64,000 nt of DNA from JACPVF01 sp964502095 (GCA_964502095.1 CAZCUF010000010.1:62001-126000); one strand, 5' to 3'; shown: positions 1-8,796, counted from the stretch's first letter. Numbers and translations are program-made. Notes: generated by a model from the sequence alone, not told the origin.

Positions 1-5
1 GAACA

Positions 6-36
6 AATCGGGCGAGGTCAATGACCTCGCCCGATT
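6..36 (-). terminator. Perfect inverted repeat, probable terminator
   Basis: Two perfectly complementary 15-base arms (6-20 and 22-36) sit right after the stop of the minus-strand sulfite-oxidase-like gene. On that strand the stem is followed by TTTGTTC, a weak T tract. It could also serve a convergent gene left of the window. Confidence 0.6.
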
Positions 37-39
37 GAT

Positions 40-681
40 TCAATCGAAACGTTCTTCGCGCCACACATCGGCGCGGTTATGATACCCAGCCTGTTCCCAA
101 AAACCGCGCCGGTCGCGCGGCATGAATTCCAGCGAGCGCAGCCATTTGGCGCCCTTCCAAAAATACGGTGTTTCGAGATTCTTTTGACTCGGAATGAGCC
201 CCACGACGCCGCGCAGTGGATAGCCATGATCGGGCGTGATCGGTTCGCCGTTCAAGTGAGTGGCCATCAGAAAGTTATCCTGCAACACAATCTCCAGCGG
301 CAGGTTGACCGTAAAGCCATATTCCGCATGTTGCATGACGTGCGTAGCGCCCGGCTTGATCTTGAACAGCCCGTTCGCCAGCATGGTCCTGACCGAGACC
401 CCCTCCCACACCGTATCGAACTTGCTCCAGCGCGTCACACAATGAATATCCATCTGGAGCCGGGTGTGCGGCAGTTGCTTGAACTCATCCCACGTCCAGC
501 GTTTTTCAGCCTCCACCTCGCCCCACACACGGAAGTCCCATGTGGCAGGTTGGAAGGCAGGCACAGGGCCGTAATGCAGAACGGGAAACTTCAACGTAAG
601 CGACTGACCGGGAGGCATGCGTCCTTCCTGGCGAACGCGCTCCTCCTCCTGGCGGCGGTCGAGACCTTCAACTGAAAGCAT
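40..681 (-). CDS. Sulfite oxidase-like molybdopterin oxidoreductase
   Basis: A 213-residue protein of the oxidoreductase molybdopterin-binding (sulfite oxidase / YedY-like) family. The motif DIHCVTRWSKFDTVWEGV places the expected molybdenum-ligand cysteine at residue 81. The HGYPLRGVVGLIPSQKNLE segment matches the cofactor-binding end of the fold. No signal peptide or twin-arginine motif is visible, so this is probably the short cytoplasmic subfamily whose substrate is unknown. The ATG at 681 has an AGGAG six bases upstream. It is divergent from the channel gene. The family call is secure; the reaction is not. Confidence 0.85.
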   Translation of the reverse strand: MLSVEGLDRRQEEERVRQEGRMPPGQSLTLKFPVLHYGPVPAFQPATWDFRVWGEVEAEKRWTWDEFKQLPHTRLQMDIHCVTRWSKFDTVWEGVSVRTMLANGLFKIKPGATHVMQHAEYGFTVNLPLEIVLQDNFLMATHLNGEPITPDHGYPLRGVVGLIPSQKNLETPYFWKGAKWLRSLEFMPRDRRGFWEQAGYHNRADVWREERFD

Positions 682-881
682 GGTGCGCTCCTATAAATAA
701 CGATACGGAATAATGACATCCAATAGACTTATTCGAAGCGGGAGATTTTACCCGAACAATCTTACCAAATTATTGCGTCTCAGCCAAATCCCGCGCCTGG
801 GCCGAATCCTTTCCCGAGATTCGTCCGGCACAGGCAGTGAAAAGAACCTTATAATTCAGCCAATTCACAGCGTGAGGGTCC

Positions 882-2786
882 ATGCCGTCCACGACACACA
901 GCTTCAAAGAACGCCTGCGCTATCGCTTCGATAACAGCATTTCCCGCAGTCCGCTGAGACTGCTGATCTGGCTGGCGGGTGCGGCAATTTCGATTGTGCT
1001 CCTATTTTCCGCGGGGTTATACATCGTCCACATCAGCCCAGTCGACGAACCCGGCTTCTTCAACACTTTCTGGAACATTCTGTTTCAAGCATTAACTCCC
1101 AACCCTGTGGACCCGAAAGACCAGCCGATTCTTTATCTGCTGGTCATGCTGGTAATTACATTCATCAGCCTATTCCTCGTGAGCATTCTGATCGGCGCAT
1201 TGAGCAACACCATCCAGGTCAAAATGGACGATCTTCGCAAAGGCCGCTCGCTGGTGCTGGAGCAGGAACATACGGTCATTCTCGGATGGTCGCCGCAGAT
1301 TTTCACGATCATCTCCGAATTGGTCATCGCCAACGAGAATCGCAAACAGGGCGCGGTCGTCGCCATTTTGGCAGACCGGGATAAGGTCGAGATGGAAGAC
1401 GCGATCCGCGCCCGCCTTCCCAAAACCGAAAACACCAAAGTCATCTGCCGTTCGGGGAATCCGCTCGATCTCAACGATCTCGAAATCGTCAGCCCGCATT
1501 CGGCGCGTTCCATCATCATCCTGCCGCAGGGCAAAGACCCGGATTCGCATGTCGTCAAATGTGTGCTGGCCATTGTGAACAACCCCAGGCGGCGCGCCGA
1601 ACCTTATCACATCGTGACGCAGATTCACGATTCAAAAGATGTGGATGTAGTGCGGATGATCGGCGCGCGCGACCATGTGCTCCCGATTCTGGCAAATGAC
1701 CTGATCGCGCGCGTCGTTGCACAAACCTCGCGTCAATCGGGACTTTCGGTTGTGTACACCGAACTGATGAATTTCAGCGGCGACGAAATTTACTTCGCCG
1801 GCGCCGAAGATTTGATCGGCAGGACATACGGCGACGCGCTTTTAGCTTATGAAGATTCGTCTGTGATGGGCCTGGAAAAAGCAAACGGCCGCATCGAAGT
1901 GAATCCGCCGATGAATACGCTGATCGAATCCGGCGACCGCATTTTCGCCATTTCACGGGACGACGACACCATCCGCCTCTCGAATCTCGCCGCAATTCCC
2001 GTGAATGAAAAAGCCATTCGCACGCATCGCGCCCTCCGTAAGCGCGCACCGGAGAAATATCTAATCCTGGGCTGGAACCGTTTCGGCGCGGTCATCGTGC
2101 GCGAGCTGGATCATTATGTCCCCAAAGGCTCATTACTGACCATAGTCACAGACCTGCACGTAACCGAGCGGCAGATTCGCGCAGAAGCCGGGCGATTGGT
2201 GAACCAGAGGCTCACCGTCAAAGAAGGCGACACCACCGACCGCGCCCTGCTAAACGAACTCCGTCCGGCCCAATATAATCATGTCATCGCGCTGGCGTAT
2301 GGTCATCTCGATCCGCAGGAGGCAGATGCGAAAACGCTGGTGACCCTGTTACACCTGCGCGACATGGTCAGCCGGGACGACATCCTATTTTCCATCGTCA
2401 GCGAAATGCTCGACCTGCGCAACCGCGAACTGGCCAAGGCCGCCAAAGTGGACGATTTCATCGTCAGCGAGCATCTGGTCAGTTTGATCACGACCCAGCT
2501 TTCCGAAGACCGCGAACTGGAAGCGATCTTCAACAACATATTCGACGCGGAAGGCGCCGAGATTTACATCAAGCCGATTGGCGGATATGTGGCGACGGAT
2601 GAGCCGGTGAATTTCTACACGGTGGTGGAGGCGGCGCGTCGACGCGGCGAAACAGCCATCGGGTATCGCTTGATGCGGGAAGCCGACAGTGTGGAAAAAT
2701 CCTATGGCGTACACACCAACCCGCGCAAATCCGAAACCGTGACGTTTCATCCCGAAGATAAAGTGATCGTGCTCGCGGAAGAATAA
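882..2786 (+). CDS. CASTOR/POLLUX-type ion channel with two RCK-like domains
   Basis: A 634-residue protein. Two hydrophobic segments (about residues 24-47 and 85-105) flank a possible pore stretch (FFNTFWNILFQAL). Two Rossmann-like regulatory domains follow, each opening with a similar strand: TVILGW near residue 131 and LILGWNRFG near residue 395. This is the layout of the CASTOR/POLLUX/DMI1 channel family and of bacterial TrkA-N/RCK-gated channels. Ion selectivity cannot be read from the sequence. The ATG has a weak GAGGG upstream, and a TATAAT at 850-855 could be its -10, although no good -35 is seen. It lies 31 bases before the KAP-SUMF1 gene and is probably co-transcribed with it. Confidence 0.82.
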   Translation: MPSTTHSFKERLRYRFDNSISRSPLRLLIWLAGAAISIVLLFSAGLYIVHISPVDEPGFFNTFWNILFQALTPNPVDPKDQPILYLLVMLVITFISLFLVSILIGALSNTIQVKMDDLRKGRSLVLEQEHTVILGWSPQIFTIISELVIANENRKQGAVVAILADRDKVEMEDAIRARLPKTENTKVICRSGNPLDLNDLEIVSPHSARSIIILPQGKDPDSHVVKCVLAIVNNPRRRAEPYHIVTQIHDSKDVDVVRMIGARDHVLPILANDLIARVVAQTSRQSGLSVVYTELMNFSGDEIYFAGAEDLIGRTYGDALLAYEDSSVMGLEKANGRIEVNPPMNTLIESGDRIFAISRDDDTIRLSNLAAIPVNEKAIRTHRALRKRAPEKYLILGWNRFGAVIVRELDHYVPKGSLLTIVTDLHVTERQIRAEAGRLVNQRLTVKEGDTTDRALLNELRPAQYNHVIALAYGHLDPQEADAKTLVTLLHLRDMVSRDDILFSIVSEMLDLRNRELAKAAKVDDFIVSEHLVSLITTQLSEDRELEAIFNNIFDAEGAEIYIKPIGGYVATDEPVNFYTVVEAARRRGETAIGYRLMREADSVEKSYGVHTNPRKSETVTFHPEDKVIVLAEE

Positions 2787-2817
2787 ATCCGCCTCAACAG
2801 GCAAGGGAGATTATTTT

Positions 2818-5022
2818 ATGGCCGAACAACAAAAAACCTATATTCTCGATGACCTGCCCACCGATGTGGACGCGTTGGATTTTTTACCGTACGTCAACAC
2901 ACTGGTGGATATCATCACGTCGCCGGAAACCCAAACGCCTCTGACAGTGGGCGTCTTTGGCACATGGGGTTCGGGGAAGACCTCGCTGATGCAGATGGTG
3001 AACAAACAACTGCCGAAGTCGTTCCGCGCTTCGTGGTTCGACGCGTGGATGTACAGCCGCGAAGAAGATATCTGGCGCATTTTTCTCCTGCATGTACTGG
3101 GCACTTTGAAGGATGCACTGCCCAAAGATAAAACCGCCGATCTCGATAAGTTGACCGATCTCGAGGACGCGTTGTATCAGCCGGTGGATCAGGAAAGAGG
3201 CACCGGCGGCCTGACAATCGAGTGGGGCAAATTGGGCAAAGGCGTAGCCGAAAGCGCGGTGCAGGTGGGCCTGGCCTTTCTGCCGGGCGGCACAGCGCTC
3301 ACCGACCTGTTGAAGGAATTGCGCAAAGCGGATAAAACAGAGGAAGCCCTGGGGCAGATCGTCTCAGCATTTCACCGCGAACGCACGCGGGTACATATCG
3401 ACCAGATCCGCCTGCTCGAACAATTTCAACGGCACTTCGGCGAACTGGCGGAGACCTATCTCATCAAGAAAAACCTGCGGCTGGTCATCTTCATTGATGA
3501 CCTCGACCGCTGTCTGCCCGAAAAAGCTGTCGATATTTTGGAAGCGATCAAAATCTTTGTGGATACGCCCGGTTGTATCTTCGTCATCGGCATGGACCAG
3601 GAAGTGATCGCGCGCGGCGTCGAGGTCAAATATCGCGATCTGTCTCTTCAATCTCCCTCCGACGACGGACAGCCTCATTCCATGATCAACGGCGGGCGTT
3701 ATCTGGAAAAGATCATCCAACTGCCGTTTCAAATCCCGCCCATCTCGCAAACGGACCTCGGAAAATTTGTGCGCGGCCTGATGGATAACTGGCCGCATAA
3801 AGACTGTCCCCTGGTATTTGCCGAGGCATTCAACAACAACCCGCGCCAGATCAAACGCACGGTCAATCTATTCATGATGCTCTGGCAGTTGGCGCAAAAA
3901 CGCTCCGCGAAAACTCAAAATTTAATCAAGCCCCTGCGATTGGCAAAAGTGGTGGCGATACAAGGTTTGTATCCCGAACTATACCAACTATTGAGGGAAA
4001 CGCCGCGCTACCTGAGCGACATGGAAGCCTATTACCGCGCCCGCTATGCCGGCGAAGCGAACGTCGAATGGGACGCGAAACAATCACTGGGACAATTACC
4101 CCCCGCGCTCGCGCCTTACGTGAACCGTGAAACCATCCGCCACATTCTGGTTATGAATTCGCCCAAAACTCCCGATGCCAATTTCGTCGATTTGAAGCCG
4201 GACGAATTGCGCGTGTACTTCACCCTCGCCCAGCGGGCCGAAGCGGTTCACATCGGACCGAAACAGCTGGCTTATCAAATCTTCGAGCCGCAACTCGTGC
4301 GCATTCCAACAGGCCCGTTCTTAATGGGCTCCAGCCCGGGCCAAATCGTCAATATCACCGACGAGATGCTCGAAACCGAACGCCTACGCCGCGAACGGCC
4401 ACAACACATTGTGGAGCTTTCGGAATACTTCATCGGGAAATATCCGGTCACCAACCGCGAATATCAACTCTTCGTGCTCGACTCGGGCTTTCCGCCTCCG
4501 CCCGGCTGGGACGCCAATCAATATGCCGAAGAAAAAGGCGATCATCCGGTGGTCAATATCAGCTGGGAAGCGGCTGTAGCGTATTGCAAATGGCTGAGCG
4601 AAAAGACCAACAAACAATTCCGCCTGCCCACTGAAGCGGAATGGGAAAAAGCCGCACGCGGCGTGGACGGACGCATCTATCCGTGGGGCAACCAGTTCAG
4701 CGCCAACTACTGCAATACCTCCGAGGCCGGTATTCAGAATACCACTCCGGTCGGACAATTTTCGCCGCACGGCGATAGTCCGTTTGGCTGTGCCGATATG
4801 GTCGGCAACATCCTCGAATGGTGCGCCGATTGGTATAACGAGGAGGAATACAATAGCCGCACGGAAAAGACCGCGAAAGATCCGCAAGGTCCCGAAACCG
4901 GCACCTACCGCGTCCTGCGCGGCGGCTCTTTTGTATTGAACCAATGGAACGCGCGCTGTGCGGTGCGCTTCCGCCTTAACCCTCAATTTTGGTTCGATTT
5001 TGGATTCCGCGTCGCCATCTGA
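2818..5022 (+). CDS. KAP-family P-loop NTPase fused to a SUMF1/FGE-like domain
   Basis: A 734-residue fusion. Residues 1 to about 420 are a KAP NTPase: Walker A GTWGSGKTS at 48-56, Walker B LVIFIDDLDRC near 222-232, and the conserved NNPRQIKRTVNLF. From about residue 490 comes a formylglycine-generating-enzyme/C-lectin-fold domain (IPTGPFLMGSS, RLPTEAEWEKAARG, YPWGN, DMVGNILEWCADW, RVLRGGSF, GFRVA). The catalytic cysteine pair of true FGE is absent from the RGGSF stretch, which has a single Cys, so this is more likely a binding module. In other KAP proteins the NTPase acts at the membrane; membrane segments here are uncertain (one Gly/Ala/Val-rich stretch near 140-165). Its job is unknown. 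Pairing with the upstream channel suggests an NTP-driven sensor or gate. Confidence 0.87.
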   Translation: MAEQQKTYILDDLPTDVDALDFLPYVNTLVDIITSPETQTPLTVGVFGTWGSGKTSLMQMVNKQLPKSFRASWFDAWMYSREEDIWRIFLLHVLGTLKDALPKDKTADLDKLTDLEDALYQPVDQERGTGGLTIEWGKLGKGVAESAVQVGLAFLPGGTALTDLLKELRKADKTEEALGQIVSAFHRERTRVHIDQIRLLEQFQRHFGELAETYLIKKNLRLVIFIDDLDRCLPEKAVDILEAIKIFVDTPGCIFVIGMDQEVIARGVEVKYRDLSLQSPSDDGQPHSMINGGRYLEKIIQLPFQIPPISQTDLGKFVRGLMDNWPHKDCPLVFAEAFNNNPRQIKRTVNLFMMLWQLAQKRSAKTQNLIKPLRLAKVVAIQGLYPELYQLLRETPRYLSDMEAYYRARYAGEANVEWDAKQSLGQLPPALAPYVNRETIRHILVMNSPKTPDANFVDLKPDELRVYFTLAQRAEAVHIGPKQLAYQIFEPQLVRIPTGPFLMGSSPGQIVNITDEMLETERLRRERPQHIVELSEYFIGKYPVTNREYQLFVLDSGFPPPPGWDANQYAEEKGDHPVVNISWEAAVAYCKWLSEKTNKQFRLPTEAEWEKAARGVDGRIYPWGNQFSANYCNTSEAGIQNTTPVGQFSPHGDSPFGCADMVGNILEWCADWYNEEEYNSRTEKTAKDPQGPETGTYRVLRGGSFVLNQWNARCAVRFRLNPQFWFDFGFRVAI

Positions 5023-5067
5023 TCAATAAAATCACTGCTTTGCGCGCGTGAGCGGATTCATCAGCGC

Positions 5068-5128
5068 CTGTATGCAAATTAACGGCATGTCCCTCTGAAT
5101 GCAGTGAGGAGTCTTGAATTTCGGTCTT
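5068..5128. repeat. Interspersed 61-bp repeat, copy 1
   Basis: This segment matches 19223-19283 on the same strand with 54 of 61 positions identical and no gaps. Both copies begin CTGTATGCAAATTAA and contain GCAGTGAGGAGTCTTGA. It is intergenic, between the convergent KAP-SUMF1 and RlmD-like genes. There is no transposase nearby, so it is probably a dispersed non-autonomous element. Confidence 0.8.
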
Positions 5129-5170
5129 TTAATATGATGGTGCGGCAGGCTTGCAAAACACCGGCGGAAC

Positions 5171-6397
5171 TCAACGCTCAAACAAACTGATGCTTTCGAT
5201 ATGATAGGTTTGGGGAAAGAGATCGAACGGAGTCGCTTCCACAAGACGATATCCGCCCTCGATCAATCGCTTTGCATCGCGCGCCAGCGTGGATGGGTCG
5301 CACGAGACGTACGCCAGTTGGCGCGGCTGTTTCAGGATGAGCGCTTCGATCGCGCGGCGCTCGAGGCCGGCACGCGGCGGATCGAGCAGGACCAACTCCG
5401 GGTCCAGATCGAGATGCGGAAGAATATCCTCGACGAGGCCTTCGTACAATTCCACATGATCGAACTCATCCAAATTCACCGCAAAGTCATCGCAAGCTGA
5501 AGGCGACGACTCGATCCCGGCCAGCCGTTTACAGCGCGGCGCGAAGAACGCGCTGAACAGGCCAACGCCGCAATATAAATCCAAAATGGTTTCGGTTGAA
5601 GCAGGCAAACGATCCAGTAAATACCCGATCATTTTTTCAGTCACGGCTATGTTGACCTGAAAGAATGAGGCGGCGGAAACGCGAAAACTGCGTTCCAAAA
5701 CCCGCATAAGGAAATGATCTTTTCCCGCCAGCACTATCGGATGCTCGTCGCATACGTGCACAACTGAAAGATCGGCTTCCACTTCAAGTTCGGGCGGTTC
5801 GGCATTTTGAGATTCGAGTATGAGCATCAATTCGTCGCCCGAGCGAATTGAAACGCGTTGAATCTCGGATTCAGAATCGAAATCCAATTGCGGCCACAAT
5901 TCGTCGATGGACGTTTCGGGCAGGTGACATTCAGAAACGGCAAAAATACCGTCCGCCTTATGATTTACATATCCCAATTTTCCGTCTTTCGTCAGATGAA
6001 ATTGAATATGGTTGCGATAGTTCCACGGCGCATAGGAAGCTACCGCAGGCCGGACGGGCGGACGTTCGATCTTGCCGATGCGCGTCAATTGATCGCGCAA
6101 TATCTCCGTTTTGGCTTTGAGTTGGGACTCGTAACTCATGTGCTGGTAATGGCATCCGCCGCAAATTCCGAAATGCGCGCATTTGGGAGAGATTCGATCC
6201 GGCGAGGCTTGCAAGACTTCCATCAGTTCCGCGCGCACATGGCCGCGTTTCTCCTCGACGATGCGCACGCGCACGCGTTCGCCCGGCAGTCCAAAGGGAA
6301 CGAAGACCGCGCGGCCATCCTCCAAACGCCCCAATGCGTCGCCGCCGTAGGTCAGTTTTTCGAGATCGATCTCGAACGTGGAAGGTGAAAGACTCAT
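5171..6397 (-). CDS. TRAM-domain RNA (uracil-5-)-methyltransferase, RlmD/RlmCD type
   Basis: A 408-residue methyltransferase. An N-terminal TRAM RNA-binding domain (about 1-60) is followed by an iron-sulfur cysteine cluster (CAHFGICGGCHYQ, about 73-85). The SAM-binding motif ILDLYCGVGLFSAFF comes next, then LLDPPRAGL and the catalytic-cysteine motif YVSCDPSTLARD. It methylates U to m5U in 23S rRNA or tRNA; the exact site cannot be assigned. The cluster favours the RumA/RlmD branch over TrmA. The start ATG has no clear Shine-Dalgarno and lies just past the terminator of the upstream small gene. Confidence 0.88.
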   Translation of the reverse strand: MSLSPSTFEIDLEKLTYGGDALGRLEDGRAVFVPFGLPGERVRVRIVEEKRGHVRAELMEVLQASPDRISPKCAHFGICGGCHYQHMSYESQLKAKTEILRDQLTRIGKIERPPVRPAVASYAPWNYRNHIQFHLTKDGKLGYVNHKADGIFAVSECHLPETSIDELWPQLDFDSESEIQRVSIRSGDELMLILESQNAEPPELEVEADLSVVHVCDEHPIVLAGKDHFLMRVLERSFRVSAASFFQVNIAVTEKMIGYLLDRLPASTETILDLYCGVGLFSAFFAPRCKRLAGIESSPSACDDFAVNLDEFDHVELYEGLVEDILPHLDLDPELVLLDPPRAGLERRAIEALILKQPRQLAYVSCDPSTLARDAKRLIEGGYRLVEATPFDLFPQTYHIESISLFER

Positions 6398-6403
6398 ATC
6401 GAG

Positions 6404-6436
6404 AAAAAAGAACCCGACATAATCTCTGTCAGGTTC
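6404..6436 (-). terminator. Rho-independent terminator after the 61-aa gene
   Basis: Read on the minus strand, a 10-bp stem with one G-U pair (arms at 6427-6436 and 6410-6419) is followed by six T residues (6404-6409). It ends the sortase/small-protein transcript just upstream of the RlmD-like start. Confidence 0.75.
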
Positions 6437-6468
6437 TCACAGCCTCGTTTGCCAGAAATCGCTTTCGG

Positions 6469-6654
6469 TTAACGAAGGAAAAACGACAGCACGATCAAAA
6501 TCACAAAGAACGAGCCTGCCAGAATCCCAATGCGTTTCAAGTCGCGAGTGATATGCGAATAATCGGGATTGAACTCACCGCGCGTCGGCATCATGACGCC
6601 GCCGGTTGCGCCAGATGAACGGTTGCGGGCAGAGCGTTTGCTTTTCTTGGCCAT
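6469..6654 (-). CDS. Small single-pass membrane protein, unknown function
   Basis: A 61-residue protein with a strongly basic N-terminus (MAKKSKRSARNRSS) and one C-terminal hydrophobic helix (IGILAGSFFVILIVLSFFLR), like a tail-anchored protein. I do not recognise the family. It starts 9 bases after the sortase gene stop, with AGGAG-type sequence close to the ATG, and ends in a clear terminator, so it is probably the second gene of a sortase operon. The size and topology recall small translocase or envelope accessory proteins, but no motif supports a function. Confidence 0.65.
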   Translation of the reverse strand: MAKKSKRSARNRSSGATGGVMMPTRGEFNPDYSHITRDLKRIGILAGSFFVILIVLSFFLR

Positions 6655-6663
6655 TTCAAACTC

Positions 6664-7560
6664 CTAATTCAAAAGTTTTGCAAAAACCACAATGCGTTCC
6701 GAATCCACCAGATACGGATAACACGAAATCAACGAAACCGTCGGGTCGGACGTGGGCGCCATCACTTCCACCTGCGTCGGCTTGACGATCACAGTGCGGT
6801 CCACCGCGTAGGTGTACTGCCTCTGCTGAGTGTACAGGATGACTTGATCGCCGGGCTGAAGACGATCCAGATAACGAAATAATTCACCGTACACATCGTT
6901 GTGCGCCGAGAGAACCACGTTCCCAGTCTCACCGGGGTTTGCGGAGCCGATATGTTGTGCGACTCCCTTTTTCAACTGGTCCCAGCCATCTCCCTGAACA
7001 ACCGGCGCGTCCACACGGAGCGCGGGGATTTGAATGCGGATGGCCTGATCTACAGAGGGCGGCGGCGGCGGGATATTGGCCAGCGATTGCACCATCGGCC
7101 GCAAATGTTCGGGGATTTCCGCTTCGTTCGGCTGGGTATTCCCGTTTGCATCCGGCGGGGTATGGCCGGAAGGCAACACCACAGCCATGATCAACGGCGT
7201 GGGCGCGGGCGTAACCGGGTTGAGCGCGGCGGCCACCTCACGATTCAAATCGCGCAACATGCCGAGGCCGCTGACGAGTACGCCCACCAGCCCGACCACT
7301 GCCGCGATTTCAACAATCATCAGCACACGGTCCATGAAGCGCCGGCGCGGAGCAGGCGAAACGGTGGATTCGTTTTCGGTAAGCGTATCCACTACCGGGG
7401 CGGAAGGTTCCGCGGTCGGCATCTCGGGAGCTACATCCACTACGCGGCCTGTGCGTCGAAACTGCTCGAGTCGTTCCCTGCGCGTGCCGCGTCGTCTTTC
7501 CACTAGAAGCTGGCGCAACTCCTCCACAGACAAATCTTCAGGCGCTTTACGGCGGGGCAT
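6664..7560 (-). CDS. Sortase (class D/E-like transpeptidase)
   Basis: A 298-residue protein. A basic cytoplasmic N-terminus leads into one membrane helix (VLMIVEIAAVVGLVGVLVSG), then a Pro-rich linker and a C-terminal sortase domain. The catalytic residues are visible: His in VVLSAHNDVYG, Cys in SLISCYPY and Arg in DSERIVVFA. Sortases attach proteins to the wall or join pilins, consistent with a monoderm envelope. I chose the ATG at 7560 over the upstream one at 7581, because a TATAAT (minus strand, 7570-7575) lies only 9 bases before it and overlaps the longer reading. No LPXTG-type substrate is seen in the window. Confidence 0.87.
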   Translation of the reverse strand: MPRRKAPEDLSVEELRQLLVERRRGTRRERLEQFRRTGRVVDVAPEMPTAEPSAPVVDTLTENESTVSPAPRRRFMDRVLMIVEIAAVVGLVGVLVSGLGMLRDLNREVAAALNPVTPAPTPLIMAVVLPSGHTPPDANGNTQPNEAEIPEHLRPMVQSLANIPPPPPSVDQAIRIQIPALRVDAPVVQGDGWDQLKKGVAQHIGSANPGETGNVVLSAHNDVYGELFRYLDRLQPGDQVILYTQQRQYTYAVDRTVIVKPTQVEVMAPTSDPTVSLISCYPYLVDSERIVVFAKLLN

Positions 7561-7569
7561 GGCGATGGG

Positions 7570-7575
7570 ATTATA
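7570..7575 (-). promoter_or_regulatory. -10 box, sortase gene (possible leaderless start)
   Basis: TATAAT on the minus strand with 9 bases between it and the chosen ATG, which would give a 5' UTR of only a few bases. No convincing -35 is visible. Confidence 0.45.
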
Positions 7576-7647
7576 CCGCATGCCTTACGGCCAGGAGAGT
7601 AAGAGACACGCTCGAAACGATTTCAATATTGCATAATAAAAGAGCGC

Positions 7648-7676
7648 TTGATTTAGGAATTTAATTCTGGTACAAT
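7648..7676 (+). promoter_or_regulatory. Sigma-70-type promoter of the zinc-finger-PP2C gene
   Basis: TTGATT (7648-7653), a 17-base spacer and TACAAT (7671-7676). The transcript would start near 7683, leaving a leader of about 47 bases with an AGGAGA before the ATG at 7730. Confidence 0.65.
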
Positions 7677-7729
7677 ATAGAACATTTATTCTATTAGCCA
7701 GGGACGTTTTTTCAGCAAGGAGAACGAGA

Positions 7730-8746
7730 ATGGACAGCGATACGTTCGACGATATCCAAACCGGCCTGAAAGAAAAACGGGCCAACTTGGAACACTGGCA
7801 CGAGACTGCATCGGAGGAAAAAGTGCAATGTCAACTGTGTGCAGAGGCCGATACCGCATTTCAAGCTCACATGGATTTGATTGACGGGACTCTCGCGAAG
7901 ATCGATCAGGGCGAATACGGCATTTGCGAGGTCTGTCACGAGCAGATCGATCATCAACTCCTGCAAATGGATTACACCGCCAGCGTTTGCCTGGGCCATT
8001 TCACAGATGCCGAACTGCGCGAGCTGGAGAGCGAATTGGAACTATCCCAAATCGTTCAGCGCGCCCTGCTTCCCCAGCAAGCGCCGTCCATCGAAGGAAT
8101 GAACATCGCCGCGTTCAGCCGTCCCGCGCAAATCGTAAGCGGCGACTATTTCGATTTCCTGAAATTCAAGGATGAATTACCCGGCTTGATCATCGCAGAC
8201 GTGAGCGGGCACGGCGTCTCAGCCGGCATGTTGATGACCAGCCTGCAAACCGCGTTCCACACCCTCACGCCCGAGGTCGATTCGCCTGCCAGCGTGCTGG
8301 AACGCATCAACCGCCTCTACATTCACAACATCAACATGACTACCTTCGTGACAGCCTTCTTCGGGAAGCTCGATCCGCAGGCACACACGCTGACCTATGC
8401 CAGCGCGGGCCACAATGCCTATCTCTACCGCGCCGCCTCCTGCGAGGACCTTTGGCTTGGTCCAACCAGCCCGGCAATCGGCCTTGTGGAAGATTTTTCA
8501 TGCCGCCTCGCAAAAATCGACTTGAACGCGGGAGATATCCTACTGCTTTACACAGACGGCGCATCCGAAGCGTTCAACTCCCAGCGCAAACAATTCGGCG
8601 AAGAGGCCCTCGCAGACGTCATCCGCCAGAACGCGGACGGCGCCGCAGAAAGCCTGATCGCCAAAATCCTGCAGGCTCTTAACGACTTCACAGACGGCAT
8701 ACCGCTGGGAGATGATCTCACCCTGGTGGTTTGCAAAGTGCGATAA
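7730..8746 (+). CDS. DksA/TraR-like zinc finger fused to PP2C (SpoIIE/RsbU) phosphatase
   Basis: A 338-residue fusion. Residues 1-95 look like DksA/TraR: a helical start containing CQLC, then YGICEVCHEQIDHQLLQMDY and CLGH, giving a CxxC...CxxH zinc site. Residues about 105-338 are a SpoIIE/RsbU-type PP2C phosphatase, with metal-binding Asp in IVSGDYFDF and IADVSGHGVSAG, then YASAGHNAYLY, LLLYTDGASEA and GDDLTLVVCKV. RsbU-like enzymes dephosphorylate anti-anti-sigma factors. The finger could be a sensor or an RNA polymerase-binding module. The gene is monocistronic, followed by tRNA-Val. No kinase or STAS partner is adjacent. Confidence 0.88.
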   Translation: MDSDTFDDIQTGLKEKRANLEHWHETASEEKVQCQLCAEADTAFQAHMDLIDGTLAKIDQGEYGICEVCHEQIDHQLLQMDYTASVCLGHFTDAELRELESELELSQIVQRALLPQQAPSIEGMNIAAFSRPAQIVSGDYFDFLKFKDELPGLIIADVSGHGVSAGMLMTSLQTAFHTLTPEVDSPASVLERINRLYIHNINMTTFVTAFFGKLDPQAHTLTYASAGHNAYLYRAASCEDLWLGPTSPAIGLVEDFSCRLAKIDLNAGDILLLYTDGASEAFNSQRKQFGEEALADVIRQNADGAAESLIAKILQALNDFTDGIPLGDDLTLVVCKVR

Positions 8747-8756
8747 CGCCGAGCCA

Positions 8757-8785
8757 TTGTCAAAACCATGCAGGCTCGTTATAAT
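8757..8785 (+). promoter_or_regulatory. Promoter of tRNA-Val
   Basis: TTGTCA (8757-8762), a 17-base spacer and a perfect TATAAT (8780-8785). Transcription would begin about 5 bases before the mature tRNA. Confidence 0.75.
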
Positions 8786-8796
8786 GTTGCCTCTAC

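Noticed and set aside
79..675. 198-codon plus-strand open frame
   Set aside because: It lies fully antisense to the sulfite-oxidase-like gene, whose motifs are intact, and its own translation has no recognisable fold.
5032..5244. 70-codon minus-strand ORF sharing sequence with another at 19085-19318
   Set aside because: The similarity is produced by the 61-bp repeat; the first ORF also runs antisense-like over gene ends and neither has family features.
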